A stretch of DNA of 36,735 bases, taken from NCBI GenBank assembly GCA_902785855.1, contig CADAAJ010000008.1, positions 1-36,735 of the forward strand, in the 5' to 3' direction. Shown here piece by piece: positions 1 through 6,096 of the stretch. The stretch's first letter is position 1. Each line of letters starts with the position of its first letter. The notes beneath the pieces are model-generated. The model had not been told where the DNA came from. It saw nothing but the letters and a program-made list of their open reading frames with translations, and did not search any database. Origin of the DNA: an uncultured Methanobrevibacter sp. (GTDB lineage: Archaea > Methanobacteriota > Methanobacteria > Methanobacteriales > Methanobacteriaceae). The position numbers and the translations under genes are program-made.

Positions 1-1
1 T

Positions 2-286
2 TCAAAAATCAGACTTTCTTCATGTATTGATATGGAAGATAATGGTGTTATTCATGCAATGGATATTTTAAATCATCACAGAATGTATAATTTAACTGAG
101 GATAAATATAGCGAAATCAAATCTTTAATCACGGATTTATCTGATAAATCAGATCAAATTAAAATATCTAAAAAGGATAAGCAGTTAAAAGTAATTTTAA
201 TGTCTAAAAATAATAATGAGTTTACTACTCTTTTTAAAGACTGCGGTAAACTTTTCGATAAAATTGATAATTTAATATCTGATTAA
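2..286 (+). CDS. C-terminal part of an unrecognised gene, cut by the window edge
   Basis: The reading frame is open from base 2 through the ATG at 32 to a stop at 284-286, so the internal ATG is probably not the true start and only the last 94 codons are visible. The visible part is hydrophilic and rich in Lys, Asp and Asn, with no membrane segment and no metal-binding motif. I do not recognise the family. The stop lies 12 bp before the start of the putative zinc-binding gene, which has its own GGGTGAG Shine-Dalgarno, so the two are probably co-transcribed and may work together. That functional link is inference. Confidence 0.6.
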   Translation, partial: SKIRLSSCIDMEDNGVIHAMDILNHHRMYNLTEDKYSEIKSLITDLSDKSDQIKISKKDKQLKVILMSKNNNEFTTLFKDCGKLFDKIDNLISD

Positions 287-298
287 GCGGGTGAGATT

Positions 299-682
299 AT
301 GGCAGATAAAATTGCACTTGCACCATGTAATGGTATGAGTCCTAATGGTCTTATATCTCGTGTTGCAGTTGGGGATTTAAAAAAAGAAAATGGAAATATA
401 ATATCAATTTGTATGGGTTCTACTTCGGCTGATATTGAGGGTAAAAATAATGAAATGCTTAAAAAATATCCTATTGTTGCGGTTAACGGATGTTCAAACA
501 ATTGTGTTAACAAAATATTAAAAAATAAAGGAATTGATGTATGTACAACACTTCCAGTTAGTGAAATTTTAGATGACTTTAATGTATCTGCAAATGATCC
601 TTTCAGATTAGACACACAGGGTGAGGAATGTGTAAAAATAATAGTCGAAAAATTAAGTAAAATCATGTCTGATTTTTTCTGA
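299..682 (+). CDS. DGC-type putative zinc-binding protein
   Basis: Small soluble protein of 127 residues resembling the DGC-domain family of putative zinc-binding proteins. Cysteines fall at about C10, C38, C65, C69, C82 and C113. The N-terminal CNGMSPNG stretch followed by a Gly-Asp motif, and the NGCSNNC motif near residue 63, are what I recognise; conserved cysteines in this family are thought to bind metal, but no reaction is established. The start is the ATG at 299, preceded by GGGTGAG. It follows the partial upstream gene by 12 bp. Its last 20 bp overlap the 3' end of the convergent aldo/keto reductase. Family assignment fairly sure; function unknown. Confidence 0.7.
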   Translation: MADKIALAPCNGMSPNGLISRVAVGDLKKENGNIISICMGSTSADIEGKNNEMLKKYPIVAVNGCSNNCVNKILKNKGIDVCTTLPVSEILDDFNVSANDPFRLDTQGEECVKIIVEKLSKIMSDFF

Positions 683-1703
683 ATTTTTGCCATACCTTGT
701 CACTGTCACCTGCAGTTGTTTTATTATCAGCCATTACACCTACAAGATTATGAGCAGTATATGGTTCTTCAAGATATTTAATATCATCACTGGTTAATTT
801 CAAATCAACTGAATTTACTGCACCATCTATGTGATGCATCTTTGTAGCACCAACTACTGGAGCAGTTACTTTTTCTAAAAGCCATGATAGTGAAACTTCT
901 GTCATTGAAACATTTTTATTTTCTGCAATTTCATGAACTCTTTTTATTATTTCCATATCCTTATTTTCACTTGATTTATATTTTAACTCAGCATAAAAGT
1001 CTTCATTTAATCTTTTACTTTCACTGCCGGAAAGGCGTGAGAGCCTTCCTGATGCAAGTGCACTGTATGGTGTTATTGCAATATTGTCATTTTTACACAT
1101 TGGTATCATTTCACGCTCTTCTTCTCTAAAAATTAAATTATAATGTCCCTGGATTGAAATGAATTTTGCAAAATCATTCATTTCTGCAAGTGCATTTGCT
1201 TTTGCAAGCTGCCATGCAAAACAGTTAGAAATACCAATGTATTTTACTTTTCCCTCTTCAATAACTTCATTTAAACCTTCAATAATATCAAATACTGGAG
1301 TATTATAATCCCACATATGATAGATATATAAATCAATATAATCCATTCCCAGATTGTCAAGACTTTTATCTATCATGTTGTGGATATGTTTTTGACCTGT
1401 AATATTGTTTTTAATATCTTCTTCACTTCTTGGAAGGAATTTTGTTGCAAGAACTACTTCATCTCTTGTGGCATTTTCTCTTAGGGCTTTTCCAACGTAT
1501 TTTTCTGATGTTCCGTTCTGATATCCGATTGCTGTATCATAAAAGTTAATTCCTTTATCAAGTCCCTCGGTAATTATTTCTATTGATTCTGATTCTGGTA
1601 AAGTCCATGTGTGCATTCCGTTTTTAGGATCACCAAATCCCATACAGCCCATACATATTCGACTTACTTTTAAATTTGAATTTCCAAGTTTAGTGTATTT
1701 CAT
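663..1703 (-). CDS. Aldo/keto reductase
   Basis: NAD(P)H-dependent oxidoreductase of the aldo/keto reductase superfamily, 346 residues, a normal length. It begins with the typical MKYTKLGNSNLKVSRICMGC segment. The catalytic tetrad can be assigned as D56 and Y61 (FYDTAIGYQNG), K88 (VLATKF) and H129 (IYHMWD). The GKVKYIGISN motif of the TIM barrel follows, and a C-terminal VGATKMHH segment probably contacts the cofactor phosphate. The substrate cannot be read from sequence. The ATG at 1703 has no clear Shine-Dalgarno. The gene is monocistronic and its 3' end overlaps the DGC gene by 20 bp, so the two transcripts would be complementary at their ends. Confidence 0.93.
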   Translation of the reverse strand: MKYTKLGNSNLKVSRICMGCMGFGDPKNGMHTWTLPESESIEIITEGLDKGINFYDTAIGYQNGTSEKYVGKALRENATRDEVVLATKFLPRSEEDIKNNITGQKHIHNMIDKSLDNLGMDYIDLYIYHMWDYNTPVFDIIEGLNEVIEEGKVKYIGISNCFAWQLAKANALAEMNDFAKFISIQGHYNLIFREEEREMIPMCKNDNIAITPYSALASGRLSRLSGSESKRLNEDFYAELKYKSSENKDMEIIKRVHEIAENKNVSMTEVSLSWLLEKVTAPVVGATKMHHIDGAVNSVDLKLTSDDIKYLEEPYTAHNLVGVMADNKTTAGDSDKVWQKFRKNQT

Positions 1704-1745
1704 ATTATCATATATAATTTTGTAATGAGAGGATTATTTATTTTG

Positions 1746-1885
1746 TGGAAATTGTTTGATTAAATAATTTTTATTCATTTTATTTATTTAATGGAACTTG
1801 TTCGATTTGATGGAATATGTTTTATTTTATAAAACTAATTTAATAATTTCATACAATAATTCATGTTCGATTTGATGGAACATGT
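1746..1885 (+). repeat. Degenerate 20-bp tandem repeats upstream of the ATPase gene
   Basis: Several copies of a unit close to TGGAACATGTTCGATTTGAT are recognisable, starting near 1746, 1792, 1812, 1857 and 1877. Two pairs (1792/1812 and 1857/1877) have exactly 20-bp spacing, and the pairs lie 65 bp apart. The stretch 1862-1884 is also a perfect interrupted dyad, CATGTTC-N9-GAACATG. The array ends about 65 bp before the ATPase start codon. This placement suggests an operator or iteron-like binding site, possibly for the ATPase's own C-terminal winged helix; that role is inference. Confidence 0.6.
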
Positions 1886-1951
1886 CCAATAACAAAAAAC
1901 ATATTAATTAGTAAAAACTAAATAATGTTTAAATAAAAGGAAGTTTTTAAC

Positions 1952-3139
1952 ATGAAAATAATGCCGGTTTCAATGCCAAAAGATATTGATAAATACTTTT
2001 TTAACAGAACTAAAGATATTAACATGATAAACACTCAGTTATCCACAGTAAAATTTGATATTCCGCCACAACTGTTAATAACTGGATATCGTGGTGTTGG
2101 CAAAACATTTTTACTTAGGAAAATCTTAAATGACCAAAGTAGTGATATTCTAACAGTATTTCTTGATATATCCGAAATCATGGGAAGACAAAAAGGAAAT
2201 TTAACAGAAGAAGAAGTATTAAAAGCAATTTTAAATGCTATTGGTGAGACAATGGCACAGCATAAAAAATCTTACAAAAAATGGATGGAAAAAATTGCAT
2301 TAAATATTAAAAAGTTGGAATTGAAGGATTATGATTTCTCGAATAATATTGAAATATTTGATATTCCTATTCCAGTAATCTCAGATAATTATGATAAATT
2401 ATCAAAATTTGTAATGGAATTGCCTCAAAAAATTGTTGACTCTTCTGATGAGTTAAATGGTTTTATAATTGTTATTGATGAATTTCAATTACTTAAAAAT
2501 GTTGAAGATCCAGAAGCATTCTTTTGGTTGATGAGAAGTTTTGCACAAAAACAATTCAATGTCGGATATGTTTTCACAGGTTCGGTATCAAAAACAGCTG
2601 AGATAATAAACATGATTAACGGTCAGGAAGGAGCATTTGGAGGTAGATTAATTCAAATAAATATTGACCCATTTACTTTTGATGAAACAAAAAGGTATAT
2701 TGATGAAAAATCAAACAATTTAAAATTCACTGATGAAGGCTTTAAAAGATTTTATGCATGTACAAGAGGAATACCTTTATATATCAATAGTTTATCATCG
2801 GTATTGCCGAATAATAGTGTATGTGATGAAAATATAATTAAACAAACACTTCAATTGAATATTGATCAAGTAGCAATAATGTGGATTTATATTTGGGGAA
2901 GATTAAGTCCTGGTGAAAAAGACTTTATCATTTATCTGTTGGAACATGATGGAGCAACAAGAGCTACATTAGACCAGCAATTAGGATATTCCAAATCAAG
3001 TGTCACACGTTTTATTGATTCTCTTTTAAATCAGGGAATAATTGAATTTTCAAGAGGAAATAAATTTGTTTTGGCTGATAAAATGTTGCAGTTTTGGTTA
3101 AAAATCAAATTTGAAACAAATGGATGTTATCCTCTTTAA
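1952..3139 (+). CDS. Archaeal-type AAA ATPase with C-terminal winged helix
   Basis: A 395-residue P-loop ATPase of the archaeal ATPase family (PF01637-like, STAND/AAA+ relatives). The Walker A motif GYRGVGKT is at residues 45-52, Walker B IIVIDEF at about 171-177, and a sensor-like FTGSVS at about 209. The C-terminal 90 residues contain a probable winged helix-turn-helix (GATRATLDQQLGYSKSSVTR followed by a recognition segment), as is common in this family. The real task of most members is unknown; many are lineage-expanded in archaea and some are associated with mobile DNA. The ATG at 1952 is preceded by AAGGAAG. It stands alone, and the repeats upstream suggest autoregulation. Confidence 0.85.
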   Translation: MKIMPVSMPKDIDKYFFNRTKDINMINTQLSTVKFDIPPQLLITGYRGVGKTFLLRKILNDQSSDILTVFLDISEIMGRQKGNLTEEEVLKAILNAIGETMAQHKKSYKKWMEKIALNIKKLELKDYDFSNNIEIFDIPIPVISDNYDKLSKFVMELPQKIVDSSDELNGFIIVIDEFQLLKNVEDPEAFFWLMRSFAQKQFNVGYVFTGSVSKTAEIINMINGQEGAFGGRLIQINIDPFTFDETKRYIDEKSNNLKFTDEGFKRFYACTRGIPLYINSLSSVLPNNSVCDENIIKQTLQLNIDQVAIMWIYIWGRLSPGEKDFIIYLLEHDGATRATLDQQLGYSKSSVTRFIDSLLNQGIIEFSRGNKFVLADKMLQFWLKIKFETNGCYPL

Positions 3140-3365
3140 TCAAAGTTCAATAACTGCCAGATTCGCCACACAGATTTCCGGTTCATTTTTGAAATTGCTC
3201 TTTGTGTTGGAATTTCTATAGGTCATTCAATCCTCAAAGGATGTTGATTTAACATAGTGTGAAATAATATTTCCTTTTTTTATTTAAAAACTGTATTTTA
3301 GGTTGAAATCCATCATTTGTGAACTGCTTCTAAAATCCCTTTTTTTTAAACTTATTATTATTTTC
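3140..3365. other. Intergenic region without a convincing gene
   Basis: These 226 bp separate the ATPase from the end of the marker-8 operon. The first 100 bp are less AT-rich than the rest and look like decayed coding sequence, but no frame could be identified. A short hairpin (ATCCT-CAA-AGGAT) lies near 3229-3241. The last 40 bp hold T-runs that could end the ATPase transcript on the plus strand. Confidence 0.4.
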
Positions 3366-4223
3366 TTAAATTAAATTATGGGGAATATCATTTTTATTTC
3401 TTGGATATTTATTATTGGATAATGGTTTTCCTATCTTTTTAAGTCTGTTATCCAGTAGTTTTCGCCCATCTTCACTTGCACAGAATATTGGTACTTTTGT
3501 TCCATAATAATAAGGTTTGTATTTATCACAATATTGTGAAATAGCTTTTGATGAACATGCTGTTACAATATCTGTATTGTCAAATATCATTTTAACATCA
3601 TCAGAACTTGTTTTTGTTGTATGTGCTACGAAAATATAAACATTAATATCATAATATTTTGAATAATTTCTTATTTCTTCAATCATTGCTGATGGAAGTA
3701 TTGTTACTGCAATATTTTTATATCCTTTTTTTATTGCTAATTTCAATCCTTCCAGTTGATTTAATTCAGCAGTTTCAGGGTTTAAAACTGTACTGCCTTT
3801 TTGTTTGAGTTTTTCAATTACTTCTGGAATTGGTGTAGTGCTTATAAGGCCGGATACTCTTGCTCCAACACCCTGTACAACACGTGGATGGGTCATAATA
3901 ACTGTTCCTGCTCCGTCACATGCTCCAACAACACAGTCAATATTTCCCTGCTCCATGTTTGTTTTTAATATTTCAGAAATTCCAACAGTAATTGCATCAT
4001 CCATTTCTATTATTCTCTTTGATGTGCACATTCCAAAGTCTTTAATTCTGAAATTGATGTTTTTTTGTATAAATTCTTCATCCAGTTTTTTTATTCCATG
4101 CATTGCATGAAACATCGGACAGTATTCAACACCTACTTGAGGTCCTATTTCGGTTATTTTACCGTTTTTGATTACTACACGAACTTTTCCAAGTGCTTCT
4201 ATAACATGTTTGTCTTCTACCAT
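3366..4223 (-). CDS. Methanogenesis marker protein 8 (DUF2099)
   Basis: A protein of 285 residues matching what I know of putative methanogenesis marker protein 8, a family nearly confined to methanogens and without a proven reaction. Supporting segments are VEYCPMFHAMHGI near residue 33, FRIKDFGMCTS near 59, VVGACDGAGTVI near 99 and RVVQGVGARVSGL near 116. Several cysteines (YCP, GMC, GAC, TACSS, FCAS) could bind metal or a cofactor. The ATG at 4223 is preferred over the TTG at 4226 because of the AGGTGAT Shine-Dalgarno just upstream. It is the last gene of a three-gene operon after a TIR-like protein and a ThiS-like sulfur carrier, which hints at a sulfur-related or modification pathway. 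That hint is inference. Confidence 0.85.
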   Translation of the reverse strand: MVEDKHVIEALGKVRVVIKNGKITEIGPQVGVEYCPMFHAMHGIKKLDEEFIQKNINFRIKDFGMCTSKRIIEMDDAITVGISEILKTNMEQGNIDCVVGACDGAGTVIMTHPRVVQGVGARVSGLISTTPIPEVIEKLKQKGSTVLNPETAELNQLEGLKLAIKKGYKNIAVTILPSAMIEEIRNYSKYYDINVYIFVAHTTKTSSDDVKMIFDNTDIVTACSSKAISQYCDKYKPYYYGTKVPIFCASEDGRKLLDNRLKKIGKPLSNNKYPRNKNDIPHNLI

Positions 4224-4233
4224 CAAATCACCT

Positions 4234-4650
4234 TTACTGATTTTGTGTGCTGTTGCATGGTTTTATCCAGTCTTTTTTATTTACAAGAGTTTCTATTGCA
4301 TCAATTATGCAGTGAGGATTCCATCCAACTGCAGCATCTGCCTTATCTTCCAGTTCCTTTAAAATATATTCCATACCATAAGAGCGAACCAGAAGTACAG
4401 GAATATTAAATTCATCTGATTTTTCCAGTAAATATTCAAACAATTCCGGATTATAATGATAAAGACCAAATAAAAGTATTATTATGTCGGTGTCATTAAA
4501 TAATTCATCTGTTAGATCGTTTTCTAAAGTGTTGTACTCAATGTATGAAAAATCTTTTTGACTGTCAATTCTTTTTTTGTAAAAGTCGTATTGTTCTATT
4601 GGATCGTTTTTCTCTTTGGTTATAAGTATTTTGTAGACTTTTTCAGACAA
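4234..4650 (-). CDS. Small TIR-like / MTH538-like protein
   Basis: A soluble protein of 138 residues. Its second half, with a hydrophobic strand DIIILLFGLYHYN (about 53-65), a strand IPVLLVRSYG (about 82-91) and ADAAVGWNPHCIIDAI (about 102-117), resembles the DUF1863 family (MTH538; TIR-like, flavodoxin-like fold, the fold also seen in Thoeris ThsB). I do not see a clear NADase glutamate context, and no ThsA-like effector lies nearby, so a defence role is not supported. The start is the TTG at 4650, fixed by AGGTGAT four bases upstream. It sits 10 bp from the marker-8 ATG and 10 bp after the ThiS-like gene, so it belongs to that operon. Family call is moderate. Confidence 0.6.
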   Translation of the reverse strand: MSEKVYKILITKEKNDPIEQYDFYKKRIDSQKDFSYIEYNTLENDLTDELFNDTDIIILLFGLYHYNPELFEYLLEKSDEFNIPVLLVRSYGMEYILKELEDKADAAVGWNPHCIIDAIETLVNKKDWIKPCNSTQNQ

Positions 4651-4660
4651 ATTATCACCT

Positions 4661-4861
4661 TTATCCGCCGTAAATAATCTGTATTAATTGAATTTCATCA
4701 CTTTCATTAATTATACTTTCTTCTTGTGTAAGCTCACCGTTTTGCTTTGCAATGGTAGTTTGTGATGATAATTCAAGTTCATTTAACAAATCTTTTATTG
4801 TATAATTTTCTTTTAGTTTTCTTGTTTCATTAATGTCTCTATATTTTAAATTAAAACTCAA
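4661..4861 (-). CDS. ThiS/MoaD-like sulfur-carrier (ubiquitin-like) protein
   Basis: A tiny protein of 66 residues ending in Gly-Gly (IIYGG), with the beta-grasp pattern of ThiS/MoaD/SAMP proteins: YTIKDLLNELEL near the start of the first helix, then a QEESIINESDEIQLIQIIYGG tail-like region of which only the last 15 residues are diagnostic. In this family the C-terminal Gly is adenylated and carries sulfur as a thiocarboxylate, or is joined to protein lysines. I place the start at the TTG at 4861 because the GTG at 4870 lies inside the GGTGA Shine-Dalgarno; with GTG the protein would be 69 residues. It heads the operon with the TIR-like and marker-8 genes. No E1-like or YcaO gene is in this window. 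Confidence 0.8.
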   Translation of the reverse strand: MSFNLKYRDINETRKLKENYTIKDLLNELELSSQTTIAKQNGELTQEESIINESDEIQLIQIIYGG

Positions 4862-4986
4862 TTTTTTCACCTTTTGTTTAATCTATTTTTATAGGAGCAC
4901 TATAGTATATTAATTAACAATTGTTATATTATTTGAGAGTTAATATAAAACTTTCTATTTTACATTCTAAAAAAAAGAATTTTTAG

Positions 4987-5017
4987 ATAAATCAATGAAA
5001 AAATTGCATTGATTTAT
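4987..5017. terminator. Bidirectional hairpin terminator with 11-bp stem
   Basis: A perfect 11-bp inverted repeat, ATAAATCAATG at 4987-4997 and CATTGATTTAT at 5007-5017, with a 9-nt loop. On the minus strand it is followed by TTCTTTTTTTT, on the plus strand by two T-runs. It overlaps the stop codon of the relic at 5014-5073, so it was probably that gene's terminator. Confidence 0.6.
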
Positions 5018-5073
5018 TTTTTGTATTTTTTAAGAAAAATTACGCCAACAACAGCAGTTAAAATAATTGAAAT
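5014..5073 (-). pseudogene. Relic: C-terminal membrane anchor of a lost surface protein
   Basis: The minus strand encodes ISIILTAVVGVIFLKKYKK followed by TAA, preceded directly by an in-frame TAA, so only 19 codons survive. This is the layout of a C-terminal anchor: one hydrophobic helix and a basic tail. It closely resembles the last residues of the neighbouring repeat protein (ILIVVIAVVGGIAVYRRNK). The stop codon falls in a strong terminator hairpin, as expected for a former gene end. Upstream coding sequence could not be recovered. Reading it as a relic is inference from this short match. Confidence 0.4.
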
Positions 5074-5129
5074 TTAATAAAATATTTATTTTATTTTAAT
5101 TTGTTAATTTTTAATATGTCCAAAAAATC

Positions 5130-5283
5130 AAATTAACTATATTTTTTTAAATCAGGATTTAATATCTGCTATTTTATTCTAATTTTTTATTAAATAACTT
5201 ATTTTTTAATAAAACTCTATATTATTTATTATTTTATTATTTTAATATGCAAGTAAGCACTTGCATTCGAAAACTTTTATATA
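5130..5283 (+). repeat. Promoter cassette, copy 1
   Basis: First copy of a roughly 150-bp unit that recurs at 5880-6031. It begins AAATTAACTATA, has a degenerate terminator-like hairpin near 5153-5170, then TTATTAAATAACTT at 5187, the palindromic operator at 5248-5265 and the BRE/TATA at 5266-5283. From 5187 to 5283 it aligns with 5935-6031 at a constant offset of 748 bp without gaps; by hand I count about 79 of 97 identical positions. Confidence 0.75.
5248..5283 (+). promoter_or_regulatory. Palindromic operator plus BRE/TATA promoter of the repeat-protein gene
   Basis: TGCAAGT-AAGC-ACTTGCA (5248-5265) is a 7+4+7 perfect inverted repeat. It is followed at once by TTCGAAAA (BRE-like, 5266-5273) and TTTATATA (TATA box, 5276-5283). 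Transcription should start near 5306, giving a leader of about 65 nt. A regulator bound here would sit just upstream of TFB and could activate, or repress by blocking TFB. The half-site GTAAGT/GCAAGT resembles sites used by some HxlR, MarR or TetR-type regulators, but the protein is unknown. Confidence 0.7.
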
Positions 5284-5304
5284 GGGTGTATTTCATATAT
5301 TTAC

Positions 5305-5347
5305 TTGTGTGAGTCAAGTTGAATTTTACTGATTAACTTGTACACAA
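5305..5347 (+). promoter_or_regulatory. 5' leader hairpin before the repeat-protein gene
   Basis: TTGTGT (5305-5310) pairs with ACACAA (5342-5347), and CAAGTT (5315-5320) pairs with AACTTG (5335-5340), with a 14-nt loop and a small internal loop. It would form at the very 5' end of the predicted mRNA, 13 nt before the Shine-Dalgarno GAGGTGAT at 5361. It may protect the transcript or be a second DNA operator; neither is shown. Confidence 0.5.
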
Positions 5348-5373
5348 ATTACTGTTATTTGAGGTGATTAATA

Positions 5374-5808
5374 ATGGATCTTTCAAAAAAAATATTTGCT
5401 GTATTAGCAATACTTTGTATTGTTGCATCTGCTGGTGTAGTTTGCGCTAGTGAAGATGGTGATGGTGCATATGCTGGCAGTAATTATGATGATCGTGGCG
5501 GTTGGGCCGGTAGTAATTATGAAGACCATGGCGGATGGGCTGGAAGTAATTATCAAGATAATGGTGGTTGGGCTGGAAGCCAATACAATGAAACAGCTAA
5601 CTCTCAAAACCATACTGCAGCCGGTGCACCTGTTAATAGTACTGGTCATAATGTAACTGCAAATAAAACTGCTAATGTTACTAATACAACCAATAAAACT
5701 AATGCAACTTCCCCTTTCAATATGTTATCAACTGGTAATCCTATATTGATTTTAATTGTTGTAATTGCAGTTGTTGGTGGTATTGCAGTATATAGAAGAA
5801 ATAAATAA
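5374..5808 (+). CDS. Secreted, membrane-anchored protein with 11-residue WAGSNY repeats
   Basis: A surface protein of 144 residues that I cannot name. Residues 1-25 are a signal peptide (KKIFAVLAILCIVASAGVVCA, cleavage after CA). Residues 33-71 hold four tandem 11-residue repeats of the form (W/Y)AGSNYxDxGG, three of them starting with Trp. Residues 72-113 are an Asn/Thr-rich linker with about nine N-X-S/T sequons, so it is probably heavily N-glycosylated. Residues 122-140 are a single membrane helix, followed by the basic tail YRRNK. It would stand on the outer face of the membrane under or in the pseudomurein wall. The start has a strong GAGGTGAT Shine-Dalgarno. It has its own operator-bearing promoter and two terminators, so it is monocistronic. 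Copies of the promoter cassette flank it. Confidence 0.85.
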   Translation: MDLSKKIFAVLAILCIVASAGVVCASEDGDGAYAGSNYDDRGGWAGSNYEDHGGWAGSNYQDNGGWAGSQYNETANSQNHTAAGAPVNSTGHNVTANKTANVTNTTNKTNATSPFNMLSTGNPILILIVVIAVVGGIAVYRRNK

Positions 5809-5827
5809 ATTAAATTAACTATACTTT

Positions 5828-5855
5828 AAGCAGGGTTTTTATATCCTGCTTTTTT
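5828..5855 (+). terminator. Terminator hairpin, copy 1
   Basis: AAGCAGG (5828-5834) pairs perfectly with CCTGCTT (5845-5851), with a 10-nt loop, followed by a run of T to 5855. It lies 20 bp after the stop of the repeat-protein gene. Confidence 0.75.
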
Positions 5856-5896
5856 CTCCCATTTATTATAAAATAAATTAAATTAACCAAATTCAT

Positions 5897-5925
5897 AAGC
5901 GGGATTTTTATATCCTGCTTTTTTC
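5897..5925 (+). terminator. Terminator hairpin, copy 2
   Basis: AAGCGGGA (5897-5904) pairs with TCCTGCTT (5913-5920) through eight pairs including one G-U, followed by T residues. It is the duplicate of the hairpin at 5828 and would give a second chance to stop transcription before the next promoter. Confidence 0.65.
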
Positions 5926-5995
5926 TCCCATTTATTATTAAATAACTTATTTTTTTATAAAAATTCATATTTTCCTTTAGTTTATTATTTTATCC

Positions 5996-6031
5996 TGTAA
6001 GTAATTACTTACATTCGAAAAAGTTTATATA
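5996..6031 (+). promoter_or_regulatory. Palindromic operator plus BRE/TATA promoter of the zinc-ribbon gene
   Basis: TGTAAGTAATTACTTACA (5996-6013) is a perfect 18-bp palindrome, followed directly by TTCGAAAA (6014-6021) and TTTATATA (6024-6031), with the same spacing as at 5248-5283. Compared with that copy, positions 3 and 16 of the operator both changed (C/G to T/A), which keeps the symmetry. Predicted transcription start is near 6054. Confidence 0.75.
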
Positions 6032-6040
6032 CTAATTTTA

Positions 6041-6075
6041 ATAGATTAACACATAGGTGTAAATAGATTAATACA
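6041..6075 (+). repeat. 13-bp direct repeat at the predicted transcription start
   Basis: ATAGATTAACACA at 6041-6053 recurs as ATAGATTAATACA at 6063-6075, 22 bp apart, about two helical turns. It lies at and just downstream of the predicted start of the zinc-ribbon transcript, so it may be a second protein site. That use is inference. Confidence 0.4.
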
Positions 6076-6096
6076 CTGAATTGGTGGTGAGAAATC

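Larger units (their letters stand above)
4871..5373. other. Long intergenic region with relic, terminator and duplicated promoter cassette
   Basis: These 503 bp between divergent genes hold no intact gene. They contain, in order, the upstream region of the ThiS-like operon, a strong bidirectional hairpin (4987-5017), a short relic of a membrane-anchored protein on the minus strand (5014-5073), the first copy of a repeated terminator-operator-promoter cassette (5130-5283), and a 5' leader hairpin (5305-5347) before the repeat-protein gene. Confidence 0.7.
5803..5939 (+). repeat. Tandem 68/69-bp duplication carrying a terminator
   Basis: Two head-to-tail copies, 5803-5870 and 5871-5939. Each starts AAATAAATTAAATTAAC and ends near CTCCCATTTATTAT, with a terminator hairpin in the middle. 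The first copy includes the stop codon of the repeat-protein gene. The second copy is also the left part of promoter cassette copy 2. Confidence 0.75.
5880..6031 (+). repeat. Promoter cassette, copy 2
   Basis: Second copy of the unit at 5130-5283, offset by 748-750 bp. It carries a terminator hairpin (5897-5920), TTATTAAATAACTT at 5935, the operator at 5996-6013 and BRE/TATA at 6014-6031. It drives the zinc-ribbon gene. Together the two copies form direct repeats on either side of the repeat-protein gene. Confidence 0.75.

Noticed and set aside
283-693. 136-residue open frame on the minus strand
   Set aside because: It lies wholly opposite the DGC gene, which has a ribosome-binding site and a recognisable family pattern; the minus frame is a shadow.
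1746-1885. Repeats as a CRISPR remnant
   Set aside because: Spacing is 20 bp with no unique spacers of constant length and no cas genes nearby.
3150-3240. Short minus-strand frame starting MTYRNSNTKSNF and ending AVIEL
   Set aside because: Only 28 codons, no ribosome-binding site and no family resemblance; could be a gene remnant but cannot be supported.
4234-4650. TIR-like gene as part of a Thoeris defence system
   Set aside because: No ThsA-like SIR2/SLOG effector next to it; the neighbours are a sulfur carrier and a methanogenesis marker, which fit metabolism better.
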